The notes beneath the pieces are model-generated. The model was not told the origin of the DNA and did not search any database. It saw only the letters and a list, made by a program, of their open reading frames with translations. Shown in pieces: positions 51,375 through 60,367 of a stretch of 64,000 bases of DNA. The DNA is from Chitinophaga niabensis. GTDB lineage: Bacteria > Bacteroidota > Bacteroidia > Chitinophagales > Chitinophagaceae. Position 1 is the stretch's first letter, and each line of letters starts with the position of its first letter. Where the stretch lies: positions 61,875 to 125,874 of the forward strand of contig JAFIGY010000004.1 in NCBI GenBank assembly GCA_017849435.1. Direction: 5' to 3'. The position numbers were made by a program, and so were the translations under genes.

Positions 51375-53336
51375 ATGACGACCCAGCGAAAGAAAAATAT
51401 CATTCCACAGGATGAAGAACCCTTCCGTAATCTAAAATCCGTTGAATCATTCTCGTTATTTTCTGCACGGGACATCCAGTTGTTCCAGGAAGGGAAACAC
51501 GACCGGTTATACGAAAAATTCGGATCACATGCCGTTACCTATGAGGGGGTGGCCGGTATGTACTTTGCCGTGTGGGCTCCCAATGCGGCTTTCGTGTCCG
51601 TGATCGGGGATTTTAACGGATGGAACACTTACAGTCATACCCTGTTCCCACGATGGGACCGATCCGGTATCTGGGAAGGTTTTATACCGCATATGAAGGA
51701 ACAGCAGCTGTACAAATATTTTATCCGCTCTAATTCCGGCGAAGAACTGCAGAAGGGCGACCCGTTTGCCAATCAATGGGAGGTACGGCCCAAAACGGCT
51801 TCCATCACTACCCACCTGCAATACAAATGGAAAGATGCGGCCTGGATGCAGAGCCGGGGTAAAAAGAACAGTCTGAAAAGCCCTTTTGCTGTATACGAAG
51901 TGCATCTTGGTTCCTGGCGCAGGCCCAACCCCGATGATCACGAAATCTTTTACTCCTATAAGGAAATAGCGGCCATGCTGGTGCCCTATGTGAAGGAAAT
52001 GGGCTTTACACACGTAGAGCTTATGCCCATTATGGAACATCCCTTTGATGGTTCCTGGGGATATCAGCTCACAGGTTTTTATGCGCCTACTTCCCGGTAC
52101 GGCACACCACAGGAGTTCATGGCCTTTATTGATGCTTTTCACCATGCCGGTATCGGGGTGATCCTCGACTGGGTGCCGTCTCATTTCCCTTATGACGCGC
52201 ATGGCCTTTACCGTTTTGATGGCACGCATACTTATGAATATGCCGATATGCGCAAAGGGTTTCATCCTGACTGGAACAGTTATGTGTTTAACTATGCGCG
52301 GAACGAGGTGAAATCCTTTTTGCTCAGTAATGCGCTTTTCTGGTTGGACAAGTTTCATGTGGACGGGTTGCGGGTAGATGCCGTTGCTTCCATGATCCAC
52401 CTGGATTACTCACGTAAGCCCGGTACCTGGGAGCCCAACGAGCACGGTGGCAATGAGAACCTGGAAGCGATCGCTTTCCTGAAGGAGATGAACACGGTGG
52501 TGTATACCCGTTTCCCTGATGTGCAGACCATCGCAGAGGAATCTACTTCCTTTTACGGCGTGTCCCGCCCGGTTTTTATGGGGGGGCTGGGCTTTGGTAT
52601 GAAATGGATGATGGGATGGATGAACGACACCCTGGATTACTTTTCCAAAGACCCCTACTTCCGGAAATGGTATCATAACCAGATCACTTTCAGTATCATG
52701 TATACGTTCAGCGAGAATTTTATGTTACCCCTCAGTCATGATGAAGTGGTACATGGGAAAAGTCCGCTGATCTACAAAATGCCCGGGGACGACTGGCAGC
52801 GTTTTGCCAATCTCCGGTTGTTATACAGCTACATGTATACCCATCCCGGTACGAAATTATTATTCATGGGAGGGGAGATCGGGGATACGAAAGAATGGAA
52901 TTACAAATCAGAGCTGAACTGGAAGCTGTTGCAACACCCTACCCACAAGGGGCTCCAGCATTTCGTAAAAGCCCTCAACCATCTGTACACTACCACACCC
53001 GCCCTGTATCACAGCCAGTTCGACGGGAACGGGTTTGAATGGATCAATGCATCGGATCAGGAAAACAGTATATTGGTATATGCGCGTAAAGGCCCGGATG
53101 ATGAAGTGATCCTCATTGCGCTGAACATGACCCCTGTACCCCGGGAGTCCTACCCGGTCGCCATACCCTGGAAAGACAGCTTTACGGAGATACTCAACAG
53201 CGACGCTCCTGAATTCTACGGCAGCGGAGTGGTCAATACCGGCGAACTACAACCACAGCCCGGCCAGTTTGGTAAGCCCTACGATCTTATCCTCCGTCTT
53301 CCACCACTGGGGGCTACGATATTAAAAAAGCATTAG
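51375..53336 (+). CDS. glgB: 1,4-alpha-glucan branching enzyme
   Basis: 653 residues, GH13 family. An N-terminal CBM48 domain (~65-165; FAVWAPNAAFVSVIGDFNGW) precedes the barrel (~190-560). Catalytic candidates are Asp335 in DGLRVDAV and Glu388 in QTIAEES, with LSHDEVVHGK for the third acid. It forms alpha-1,6 branches in glycogen. The ATG 51375 is preferred because the frame start at 51330 is in a terminator stem. It is transcribed alone; no glgA or glgC is linked. Confidence 0.96.
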   Translation: MTTQRKKNIIPQDEEPFRNLKSVESFSLFSARDIQLFQEGKHDRLYEKFGSHAVTYEGVAGMYFAVWAPNAAFVSVIGDFNGWNTYSHTLFPRWDRSGIWEGFIPHMKEQQLYKYFIRSNSGEELQKGDPFANQWEVRPKTASITTHLQYKWKDAAWMQSRGKKNSLKSPFAVYEVHLGSWRRPNPDDHEIFYSYKEIAAMLVPYVKEMGFTHVELMPIMEHPFDGSWGYQLTGFYAPTSRYGTPQEFMAFIDAFHHAGIGVILDWVPSHFPYDAHGLYRFDGTHTYEYADMRKGFHPDWNSYVFNYARNEVKSFLLSNALFWLDKFHVDGLRVDAVASMIHLDYSRKPGTWEPNEHGGNENLEAIAFLKEMNTVVYTRFPDVQTIAEESTSFYGVSRPVFMGGLGFGMKWMMGWMNDTLDYFSKDPYFRKWYHNQITFSIMYTFSENFMLPLSHDEVVHGKSPLIYKMPGDDWQRFANLRLLYSYMYTHPGTKLLFMGGEIGDTKEWNYKSELNWKLLQHPTHKGLQHFVKALNHLYTTTPALYHSQFDGNGFEWINASDQENSILVYARKGPDDEVILIALNMTPVPRESYPVAIPWKDSFTEILNSDAPEFYGSGVVNTGELQPQPGQFGKPYDLILRLPPLGATILKKH

Positions 53337-53646
53337 GTCCCATATGATCTTTTCAATAAACCAGGCTTTGCGTATCCTTTACGCAACAGATTGGAACGAA
53401 GATTGCTGTGATACCCCATAACCATATCTTCGCGCCGATGAAATAAATTTTAACAACGTTTAAACTTTTACTTTCCGGCCATATCTAAACATATCATGTA
53501 ACAGAACACAACTAGTAAGAAATGCTCATGCATCATGCAATAAGCATTCTCAGACAGGCGTTAAAATTACCATGATCTGAAGTCTAACAAGTTCGAAAGG
53601 TTGAAAAACAAACAATCACTCTCATCTTAAAACCAGTCTTTAATTT
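53337..53646. other. Gene-free interval after glgB
   Basis: 310 bases, A+T-rich. It carries a short hairpin (GCGTA...TACGC, ~53370) and an imperfect inverted repeat (53522-53547, arms around ATGCT and AGCAT). No clear promoter box was found for the DUF4382 gene. Confidence 0.5.
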
Positions 53647-54555
53647 ATGAAAAGCTTGTTCCGCAAAATGGGCCTGCCAATCTTGCTTTTGGGCGCCCTC
53701 TCGATGATCATCTATGCTTGCAGCAAGAACAATTCTGACGAGCCGGCTCCCGTTCCTCAGGGACAGCAGAGAGTAAGCCTCATGCTGACGGATGCCCCCG
53801 GCCTCTTTGACAAGGTAAACATCGACATCCGCAAAGTGGAATTGTTGATCGATACCTGCTCCAGCCCCATGACAAATAAAGACGACGATTGGGATGACCA
53901 CGATCGTTGTGGCTGGTGGGAAGACAAGCATGATAAGGACAAGGACGACAACAAGTGCAATGTTTGGGATTCACTCCCCGTTCGTCCGGGTGTTTATGAC
54001 CTGTTGCAATTCCGCAATGGTTTAGACACCAGCCTGGCTACCGGTACTGTTCGCAAGGGGCACATCCTGAGCATCCGTATCACGCTGGGTAACAACAACT
54101 CCCTCGTGAAGAACAACGTGACTTATCCGCTGAAATCACTCAATGGCCAGGTGAAGATCGTGATCAAAGTACGTAAAGGCGAATGGGACGAAACCACACC
54201 GGGTAACCTGCAGCTGTGGCTTGATTTCGACATCTCCCGCTCTATCATCCAGGTAAGGGATGGTATGTTCGTGCTGAAGCCTTTCATCCAGGTATGGACG
54301 CTGGCTAAGACCGGTTCCGTTTCCGGCAGAATATTGCCGAAAGACGCAATGTCTGTTGTGACTGTGCACAACGCTACAGATTCCATGTATGCGATCCCGG
54401 GCCGCGAAGGAGAATTCAAAGTGCGTGGCTTGAAACCGGGTACTTACAGCATCTTTGTAAATGCCGGTAATGGTTATAAAGACACTACGATCACTGGTGT
54501 GCAGGTAATGCGTAACCAGGACACGAAGGTGCCGACCATCACATTGAAGAAATAA
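53647..54555 (+). CDS. DUF4382 lipoprotein with acidic insert
   Basis: 302 residues, lipobox IIYAC (Cys25). The DUF4382 domain (~40-225; RVSLMLTDAPGLFDKVNIDI, ...YDLLQFRNGLDTSL) and a C-terminal Ig/carboxypeptidase-like domain (~225-300) form the mature protein. Between residues ~77 and ~104 there is a run of Asp/His/Lys residues (DDDWDDHDRC, then KHDKDKDDNKC) with two Cys. This may bind metal ions. DUF4382 is of unknown function; the protein is probably surface-exposed or periplasmic. Confidence 0.88.
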   Translation: MKSLFRKMGLPILLLGALSMIIYACSKNNSDEPAPVPQGQQRVSLMLTDAPGLFDKVNIDIRKVELLIDTCSSPMTNKDDDWDDHDRCGWWEDKHDKDKDDNKCNVWDSLPVRPGVYDLLQFRNGLDTSLATGTVRKGHILSIRITLGNNNSLVKNNVTYPLKSLNGQVKIVIKVRKGEWDETTPGNLQLWLDFDISRSIIQVRDGMFVLKPFIQVWTLAKTGSVSGRILPKDAMSVVTVHNATDSMYAIPGREGEFKVRGLKPGTYSIFVNAGNGYKDTTITGVQVMRNQDTKVPTITLKK

Positions 54556-54577
54556 TATGTAGAACCGTCTCAATAAA

Positions 54578-54608
54578 GGGTCCCGTTATAGAACGGGATC
54601 CTTTTTAT
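54578..54608 (+). terminator. Terminator of the DUF4382 gene
   Basis: GGGTCCCGTT (54578-54587) pairs with AACGGGATCC (54592-54601) with one mismatch and a 4-base loop, then TTTTTATTTT. Confidence 0.85.
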
Positions 54609-54651
54609 TTTAGGAAAATTCTTAATTTGTGTTCAGATTAAAAACGTTCCT

Positions 54652-55254
54652 GTGAAAAAACTTAGTTGGCTCATTTTATTTGTTGCCGTGATGCAATCCG
54701 CTGTTGCCCAGGAGAAGCGGATGAAATACGTACAGGAGAAGACCAATGCGGTGGATGCGAAGAACCGCAAACAGGGACCCTGGATCGAGCAGGTGGAATC
54801 CATCCGTGGGGAGCCCGGGTTCAGCTGGGAGGGTGTTTATAAGAATGACCGGAAGGAAGGGGTGTGGAAGAAGTATGCGGTATCGGGGGATCTGCTGGCC
54901 GAGGAGACCTACCAGAATGGAGCGCTTAATGGTCTTTGCAAATACTATTTCCCCGATGGAAAGCTCAATGCAGCAGGCAATATGATGGCCGTGGATATAG
55001 AAGGACAAAAGGATACCGTGGTGGTAGTAGACCCCGTGACAGGTGCGGAAACGCTTACGGAAGTGGTGCGGAAGGGCAATTCCGTGAAGCAGGGCGAATG
55101 GAAGGTTTATGATGAGGACGGGAATATGGTCAGGGAAACCTACGAACGCGGAGAACTGAGCAACACCGAAAACTCTCCCCGCCGTCAAAAGGCGGCCCCT
55201 TTACCCCATGAACAGCAGGCCGGCGGCAGAAAGAAAAAAGGGAAAGACGAATAA
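54652..55254 (+). CDS. YwqK/MORN-repeat-like secreted protein
   Basis: 200 residues from a GTG start. Signal peptide (cut near AVAQ, ~20). The body has MORN-variant repeats (KQGPWIEQ, GVYKNDRKEGVWKKY, YQNGALNGLCKYYFPDGKL, KQGEWKVYDEDG). Such repeats are structural. The C-terminus is low-complexity and basic (RRQKAAPLPHEQQAGGRKKK). Databases often call these YwqK-family antitoxins, but no toxin is linked and the protein is exported, so that label is doubtful here. Confidence 0.8.
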   Translation: MKKLSWLILFVAVMQSAVAQEKRMKYVQEKTNAVDAKNRKQGPWIEQVESIRGEPGFSWEGVYKNDRKEGVWKKYAVSGDLLAEETYQNGALNGLCKYYFPDGKLNAAGNMMAVDIEGQKDTVVVVDPVTGAETLTEVVRKGNSVKQGEWKVYDEDGNMVRETYERGELSNTENSPRRQKAAPLPHEQQAGGRKKKGKDE

Positions 55255-55442
55255 TGGCAATCCGGATACCCGGGTTCATCGTATATAACGTTTTTCGGCG
55301 TTTATTCCGTAAATTCAGGCCAGAACAATTTAGTTTTAAGCATGGCTCAACCAAAATACGCCGCCGCTTATATATTGAAAAACCATAATTTCCAGGACCT
55401 TATTGTTGTTTTCTATCCGTTTGTTGATTTAAACCTGTTGAG

Positions 55443-57344
55443 ATGGCGAATATTTTATCCCAGTCAATCTATGCAAAGATGCAAAGGATCTATCGGATGG
55501 GCATCCTGCAAACCTCTAGCAAGGAAGATGCCCGCAGGATCAAGGTCGTTAACATTGTCAGTTTTGCTACCGGCATCCTTGTAACACTGTATGGAATTGC
55601 TTTCTATCTGCTGCTGCATTCACTTTACATTCTCATACCCGCCGTGCTGGTCTTTTGTCCGGCTTTTTTCAGCATGATCTGGCTGAATCATAAAAAGAAG
55701 TACAATGCTTCACGGATAGGGATACACGCAATTTTCATCGCGATCATACTCTATTATGGCAGCATTCTGGGGAGAGTCACAGAAGTGCAGCTGCTGGCAG
55801 TTTTTCTTATGAGTGTGGCATTGCTGATCTGGCGGCCACAGGAGAAGATTCCGCGGTTTATTTGCGCATTGATGCCCATCGCATGCCTCGTAATACTCGA
55901 GTTTATCTATTATTATCATCTCGTAGATGCCCTGCCGCTAACGGAAACCACCCAGAACATGTACCGCTGGATGGTGATGCCGGTGGTGCTCTTCCTCAAT
56001 TATCTCGCCATCAGCCTGTATCAGAACAATATTATGGACCTGCTGAGAACATTGCGGAGCAGGAATACTTCCCTGATCAAAAGCAGGAACGAAAATGAAC
56101 GGCAGCGCAAGCAGCTGGAAATATACAGCCAACAGCTCGAGCGGCTGGTAGAGGAACGTACGGCCGAGCTGAACAGGGCGAATGTTGCCAAAACACAGTT
56201 CATCAGCGAACTGAGCCAGGAAATACGCACGCCGCTGAACACGATCATCAACATGGGAGAGGAGCTGGGTAATGTGCTCAGCAAATCAGGGGGTGATCCG
56301 CAGGCCCGCCAGCTGGTGAAGAGCATGGGGGCAACCGGTCATAATATCATGGAACTGATCAATAACGTATTGGAGCTTTCCCGGATCGAGACGGGTAAAG
56401 GGAATGAGATCAGAATGGAGCCCGTTGCATTGAAGGACTGGCTGCGGAGCACGGTCAGCATTTACCAAAGTATTGCCAGCACCAGGTCGGTAGTATTACA
56501 CCTGGAAGTGGACGGCCGTTTCCCGGACATGGTGATCAGCGACCGGCTGATACTGGCGCAGATAGTGAACAACCTTTTATCTAACGCTATCAAATTCACC
56601 CCGCCGGAAAAGAACATCCGTATTCGCTGCTTTCACAACAATAACAATTTATTTGTGCAGATCTGCGATGAAGGGATTGGTATCTCCGCACAGCAACTGG
56701 ACGCCATTTTCCGTCCGTTTGAGTTGGGGGACCGGGAGGTATATCGTCAGTTCGGCGGCAGCGGGCTTGGTCTTGCCATCGCCAAACGAAAGGCGGAACT
56801 GATGGGAGGCTCTATTCAGGTGAGCAGTATGCCGGATGAAGGCAGCAACTTCCTGGTATCGTTACCGCTGATACTACCCGAAGCTGAAACGGAAGCAGCG
56901 TTTGTGATGGAAGAACTGCCTTTGTTGCCGGCAGATACCCGGGTAGTAATGATGGACGACAATGAGATCGATCATACCATCATGAAACATTTCCTGGCCC
57001 GTATCGGCATCACACAGGTAAGCTATGCGCATGACGGTGCGGAAGGCATTGCCATGGTACGGCAGATGAAGCCGGATGTGATCCTGATGGACCTGCATAT
57101 GCCTGTGCTGAATGGCCGGGAGACCTTCCTGATATTACGGCAGGACGATCAGCTGAAACATATCCCGGTCATTGCCATTTCTTCGGATGCGTTCAAGGAG
57201 CAGGAACAGGAATTTATACGGATGGGAGTGGATGGATATATCCGCAAACCTGTAGAGATCAAAGTATTGCATGCGGTGCTGCAAAAACTCCTGCTGTTTG
57301 AAACACGGCACATTAACGCCGCACTGGGGAAAGTGGAGGTCTGA
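55443..57344 (+). CDS. Hybrid histidine kinase/response regulator with degenerate H-box
   Basis: 633 residues. An N-terminal membrane part with about six helices (~35-200), a coiled-coil (~205-245), HisKA (~247-315), HATPase_c (~355-475; NNLLSNAIKF, DEGIGIS, GGSGLGLAI) and a receiver (~500-615; MMDDNEIDH, phospho-acceptor Asp550 in ILMDLHMP, then Lys in RKPVE). In the H-box the phospho-acceptor His is replaced by Gln259 (LSQEIRTPLN against the usual SHEIRTPLN), codon CAG. Autophosphorylation by the usual route should fail. It may be a pseudokinase or regulate by ATP binding. Convergent with a LuxR gene. Confidence 0.9.
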   Translation: MANILSQSIYAKMQRIYRMGILQTSSKEDARRIKVVNIVSFATGILVTLYGIAFYLLLHSLYILIPAVLVFCPAFFSMIWLNHKKKYNASRIGIHAIFIAIILYYGSILGRVTEVQLLAVFLMSVALLIWRPQEKIPRFICALMPIACLVILEFIYYYHLVDALPLTETTQNMYRWMVMPVVLFLNYLAISLYQNNIMDLLRTLRSRNTSLIKSRNENERQRKQLEIYSQQLERLVEERTAELNRANVAKTQFISELSQEIRTPLNTIINMGEELGNVLSKSGGDPQARQLVKSMGATGHNIMELINNVLELSRIETGKGNEIRMEPVALKDWLRSTVSIYQSIASTRSVVLHLEVDGRFPDMVISDRLILAQIVNNLLSNAIKFTPPEKNIRIRCFHNNNNLFVQICDEGIGISAQQLDAIFRPFELGDREVYRQFGGSGLGLAIAKRKAELMGGSIQVSSMPDEGSNFLVSLPLILPEAETEAAFVMEELPLLPADTRVVMMDDNEIDHTIMKHFLARIGITQVSYAHDGAEGIAMVRQMKPDVILMDLHMPVLNGRETFLILRQDDQLKHIPVIAISSDAFKEQEQEFIRMGVDGYIRKPVEIKVLHAVLQKLLLFETRHINAALGKVEV

Positions 57345-57347
57345 GGG

Positions 57348-58151
57348 TTAGATAATGTTGTTGCGGATCACAAAGGCAATGAGTTCAGCCATGTTTTTGG
57401 TATTGGTTTTGGCGAACATATTCTTGCGATGATTCGCCACGGTATTTTCCGTAATACCCAGTTTGGTGCTGATCTGTTTGATGCTCAGTCCCTGGGCCAT
57501 GAACCCCACCACATCCCGTTCGCGTTCTGAGAGCAGGGCGTCTTCTTCATTCGGGAAAAAGTAATTCTGCTGCACTACTTCCCCGCCCTGTAACATCCCT
57601 TCGGCAGCTGTTTTCTGGATAGAATGGAACATCCTGTGTTCATCGTACAGGCCGGAGATATTCATCACCATACCGATGCTGTACAGCGGCTGTTTAGTGA
57701 CCGGAGAAGTGATGTATCCACCCCGCTGGTAAATATGGATCAGCTGGTTCCTGCCGTTCCTGACCCGGAAAGTATAATTGAAGATATAGTCCTGATGCGC
57801 TTCATAAGGGGTTTTCTCGAGGAACTGTTTATTGGCGGAAAATATCTTTTCGTTATATACCTTAAAATCATCTTTATGATAGATGTGCATCAACAAGTTT
57901 AATCCGCCATCCATAAAATCCCTTGGATGATAGAGTCCCTGGTATTTTGAGCCTTCGGACATCATCACATAATCCCTGCTCGTATAGTCGATGACGTAAA
58001 AGGCTGGCAGCATGCCGAAAGGCATCGCATTAAATTCCCGGAATCGTGCAACGAAAGGCGCTATCTGAGAAGGCTCGATTTCATTCTTGGCGTAATGCAC
58101 TTCCTGGAGGTGATTCAGGAATGACAGCTTGGTGGAACGGACCTGGCTCAT
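57348..58151 (-). CDS. LuxR-family transcriptional regulator
   Basis: 267 residues. The N-terminal part (~30-190) is PAS-like. The C-terminal GerE helix-turn-helix (~205-262; SERERDVVGFMAQGLSIKQI, then GITENTVANHRKNM) binds DNA. Its 3' end is 3 bases from the kinase stop, so the two face each other. The ligand or signal is not recognised, and no target gene is evident. Confidence 0.9.
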   Translation of the reverse strand: MSQVRSTKLSFLNHLQEVHYAKNEIEPSQIAPFVARFREFNAMPFGMLPAFYVIDYTSRDYVMMSEGSKYQGLYHPRDFMDGGLNLLMHIYHKDDFKVYNEKIFSANKQFLEKTPYEAHQDYIFNYTFRVRNGRNQLIHIYQRGGYITSPVTKQPLYSIGMVMNISGLYDEHRMFHSIQKTAAEGMLQGGEVVQQNYFFPNEEDALLSERERDVVGFMAQGLSIKQISTKLGITENTVANHRKNMFAKTNTKNMAELIAFVIRNNII

Positions 58152-58259
58152 GGTACGGGTGGTATTCGGTAGCCAAATATAGCAGTTTTATCCGGCAAAA
58201 TATAGTTGCCGGAGGAGGGTATTTTTCCCCTTGACAGGTATTGAAAAATGTGTTTCTGT

Positions 58260-58553
58260 TTACCAGGTCTGGTATATCTCCCGGGATCCGGTCAGGTACA
58301 TCTCGTGGTACCCGGCCATCGCCTCATTCATTTTCTTCATCGCTTCCGGATTCGCTTTCATTTTTTCCCAGCTTTGCTCGTAAGCGGTGAGGTTCTCGTA
58401 TTGGGTCACCATCACTACTCTGTTGTACTGGCCTGTCATATCCGTCAGAATATTGACCAGGTTGCTGTCGCCGGCCATGGCTTCCTTGAACTTCTTCGCG
58501 AGCTTTGAAGCGTTGCCGGGTTTACAGATAAAAATGTCGTGTACGATGATCAT
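58260..58553 (-). CDS. Small dimeric alpha/beta-barrel (ABM/NIPSNAP-like) protein
   Basis: 97 residues. The pattern MIIVHDIFICKPGNASKL and the closing YHEMYLTGSREIYQTW fit ferredoxin-like dimeric barrels of the ABM/NIPSNAP class. Such proteins often bind heme or small polyketides or have unknown roles. It is divergent from the AraC gene, which may control it. Confidence 0.65.
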   Translation of the reverse strand: MIIVHDIFICKPGNASKLAKKFKEAMAGDSNLVNILTDMTGQYNRVVMVTQYENLTAYEQSWEKMKANPEAMKKMNEAMAGYHEMYLTGSREIYQTW

Positions 58554-58713
58554 AACAGTAGTTTTTGAGGTGGAAGGAGTGCGTGTTAAAATTACTGAAT
58601 TTTGATATTTCCGGAGCCTCTTCGTCCGGGATATTCAGACCCCGACTTCAGGTAATTCTACGCTTTGCCATCCGTTCTTCTTTCCGTACTTTTAGAAGGA
58701 AAATAACCCCGTG

Positions 58714-59535
58714 ATGGATCAGTCATATCTTTCCCTTACACCTTGTCCGGAGCTTGCTCCCTTCATCAGCCGTTATTGGTATTCAAAGATGGATATACCG
58801 CAGGGCTTCTGCCTGGAATTACTGCCTGCAAATGTGCAGTGTATCTGTTTTGTGCTCAATGGCCCGGTAAAGCAGCAACTGGTAACAGAGCGGGGAATGA
58901 TTCAAACGGCGGATTGTTATGTGACCGGCCAGCTTACGCGCCATGCCACAGGGTTTATAGACGGCGCAGTGGAGTTATTGTCCGCGCAAATGAAGGCGTT
59001 CGGGATGTATGCGCTGTTTGGCGTTCCCATGCATTACTTTACGGATTATACGATATCGCTGGAGGATATCATCCGGCCGGATGAGAAGGCATTTCTTGAT
59101 CAGATCCGATATGCGTCTGGTATTACAGGCAAAATAAAGGCGATGGAGGCTTTCTTCCTGCAACGGCTCCGGCGCAGCAGATGCGCTGATAAAACAGACC
59201 GGGTAGCCTATGCACATGATCTTATTATTGAAATGGAAGGCAATGTGACCGTGCAGCAGCTGCTATCTGAAGTGAACATGTCTGAAAGAACCCTGCAGCG
59301 CTCTTTTTCGGAGCAGATAGGCGTTAATCCGAAAATGTTCAGCAGCATCATCCGTATTAAAAAGATCATGCAGATGGTAGAAGGCAGGGCTTCCCTTCGC
59401 TGGCGGGATGTATCTTATGAGCTGGGGTATACGGACCCGGCGCATATGGCAAAGGATTTCAAAAGGCTCGTCGGGAAAACACCTTCCGCCTATTTCGATA
59501 CGAAAGGCGATTTTGAAGCCTTCTTCAGTGTTTGA
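58714..59535 (+). CDS. AraC-family transcriptional regulator
   Basis: 273 residues. The N-terminal ~150 residues are of the kind found in small-molecule-sensing AraC proteins (PCPELAPFISRYWYSKMDIP). The C-terminal HTH_18 (~170-260; VTVQQLLSEVNMSERTLQR, LGYTDPAHMAKDFKRLVGKT) binds DNA. ATG 58714 is preferred to GTG 58711. The divergent neighbour at 58260 is a candidate target. The end overlaps the CPBP gene on the other strand by 11 bases. Confidence 0.9.
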   Translation: MDQSYLSLTPCPELAPFISRYWYSKMDIPQGFCLELLPANVQCICFVLNGPVKQQLVTERGMIQTADCYVTGQLTRHATGFIDGAVELLSAQMKAFGMYALFGVPMHYFTDYTISLEDIIRPDEKAFLDQIRYASGITGKIKAMEAFFLQRLRRSRCADKTDRVAYAHDLIIEMEGNVTVQQLLSEVNMSERTLQRSFSEQIGVNPKMFSSIIRIKKIMQMVEGRASLRWRDVSYELGYTDPAHMAKDFKRLVGKTPSAYFDTKGDFEAFFSV

Positions 59536-60352
59536 CTTCCGCGGAAACAACCCGGTTATTCCGGGGCTTATAGTAATAAAAGAGCAGGATGGCTACAGCC
59601 ATGATCAGAAGGTAACTTATCCACCCGTTCCGGTCAACAACGTTCTCAAAACCGGGATCGGCCGTACCCTGAAGGATACCTGTTTCTTTCTTGAACCCCC
59701 AACACCATTGCCCGAAATTCCAGGCGGCGTGAAGCCCTGCCGGCAGCGCAATGCCGTTTGTTCTCAAAGCTGCAAATCCGAACAGCAGTGCGCCTGTTCC
59801 GGCGCCGAAGAATGCCTGTGGCCAGGTCATGCCGCCGGCAACGTGTTCCAATGAGAATATAACAAATATGATGGCCTGTGCAGGCCATAATCCCCAACGA
59901 TGGTAGAGACTGAATAAAGGATAGCCACGGAACGCCAGTTCTTCACGGATGGCTACGAGAATGTAAAGCGTAAGGTAAAAGATGATCGTATAGGCAGAAA
60001 CGTTAGGAACCACCGACATTTTAAAATGGCCCAACAACAGAACAAACACCGGCTGCAGGGACGCCATCAACATCCCAATCGCGAAGCCCGCCAATACTTT
60101 CTGTAAGGAGGCACTGCGCGGAACAATCCCGATACTGCTTAAAGGAAGTTTTTCCCATTTCGCAAACAGCACGCTGAGGCCATAGGTGATCACCACCAGT
60201 ATAACAAGCTGCAAATGCTGGTTCCATGCAACGGGCAGGCCCTTTACCAACCCGGAAAAGGCTGCAAGAAGGATGGCGCAGAGCAAACAAAACGCGACCA
60301 CCCTGATAAGCGTGAATTTTCGGTTGACCATGGCGAAGGGATTTACCTGCAA
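59525..60352 (-). CDS. CPBP-family intramembrane metalloprotease
   Basis: 275 residues with about eight hydrophobic segments. The EELAFRG motif (~138-144) with the later FSLEHVAGG and HAAWNFGQW motifs match the CPBP (Abi) protease family. These membrane proteases act on prenylated or other peptides in known cases; in bacteria roles include self-immunity. The start could also be the ATG at 60331. It is followed on the same strand only by the AraC overlap; the next gene upstream encodes a sterol desaturase-family protein 15 bases away. Confidence 0.88.
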   Translation of the reverse strand: MQVNPFAMVNRKFTLIRVVAFCLLCAILLAAFSGLVKGLPVAWNQHLQLVILVVITYGLSVLFAKWEKLPLSSIGIVPRSASLQKVLAGFAIGMLMASLQPVFVLLLGHFKMSVVPNVSAYTIIFYLTLYILVAIREELAFRGYPLFSLYHRWGLWPAQAIIFVIFSLEHVAGGMTWPQAFFGAGTGALLFGFAALRTNGIALPAGLHAAWNFGQWCWGFKKETGILQGTADPGFENVVDRNGWISYLLIMAVAILLFYYYKPRNNRVVSAEVKH

Positions 60353-60367
60353 TATAGGGAAAAGCGT

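Noticed and set aside
54652-55254. Reading the YwqK-like protein as an antitoxin
   Set aside because: No toxin is nearby, the protein is exported, and the repeats are structural; the database name alone is not evidence.
55342-55584. 80-codon frame overlapping the start of the hybrid kinase
   Set aside because: It extends into the kinase coding region in another frame and has no motif; the kinase start is well supported by its downstream domains.
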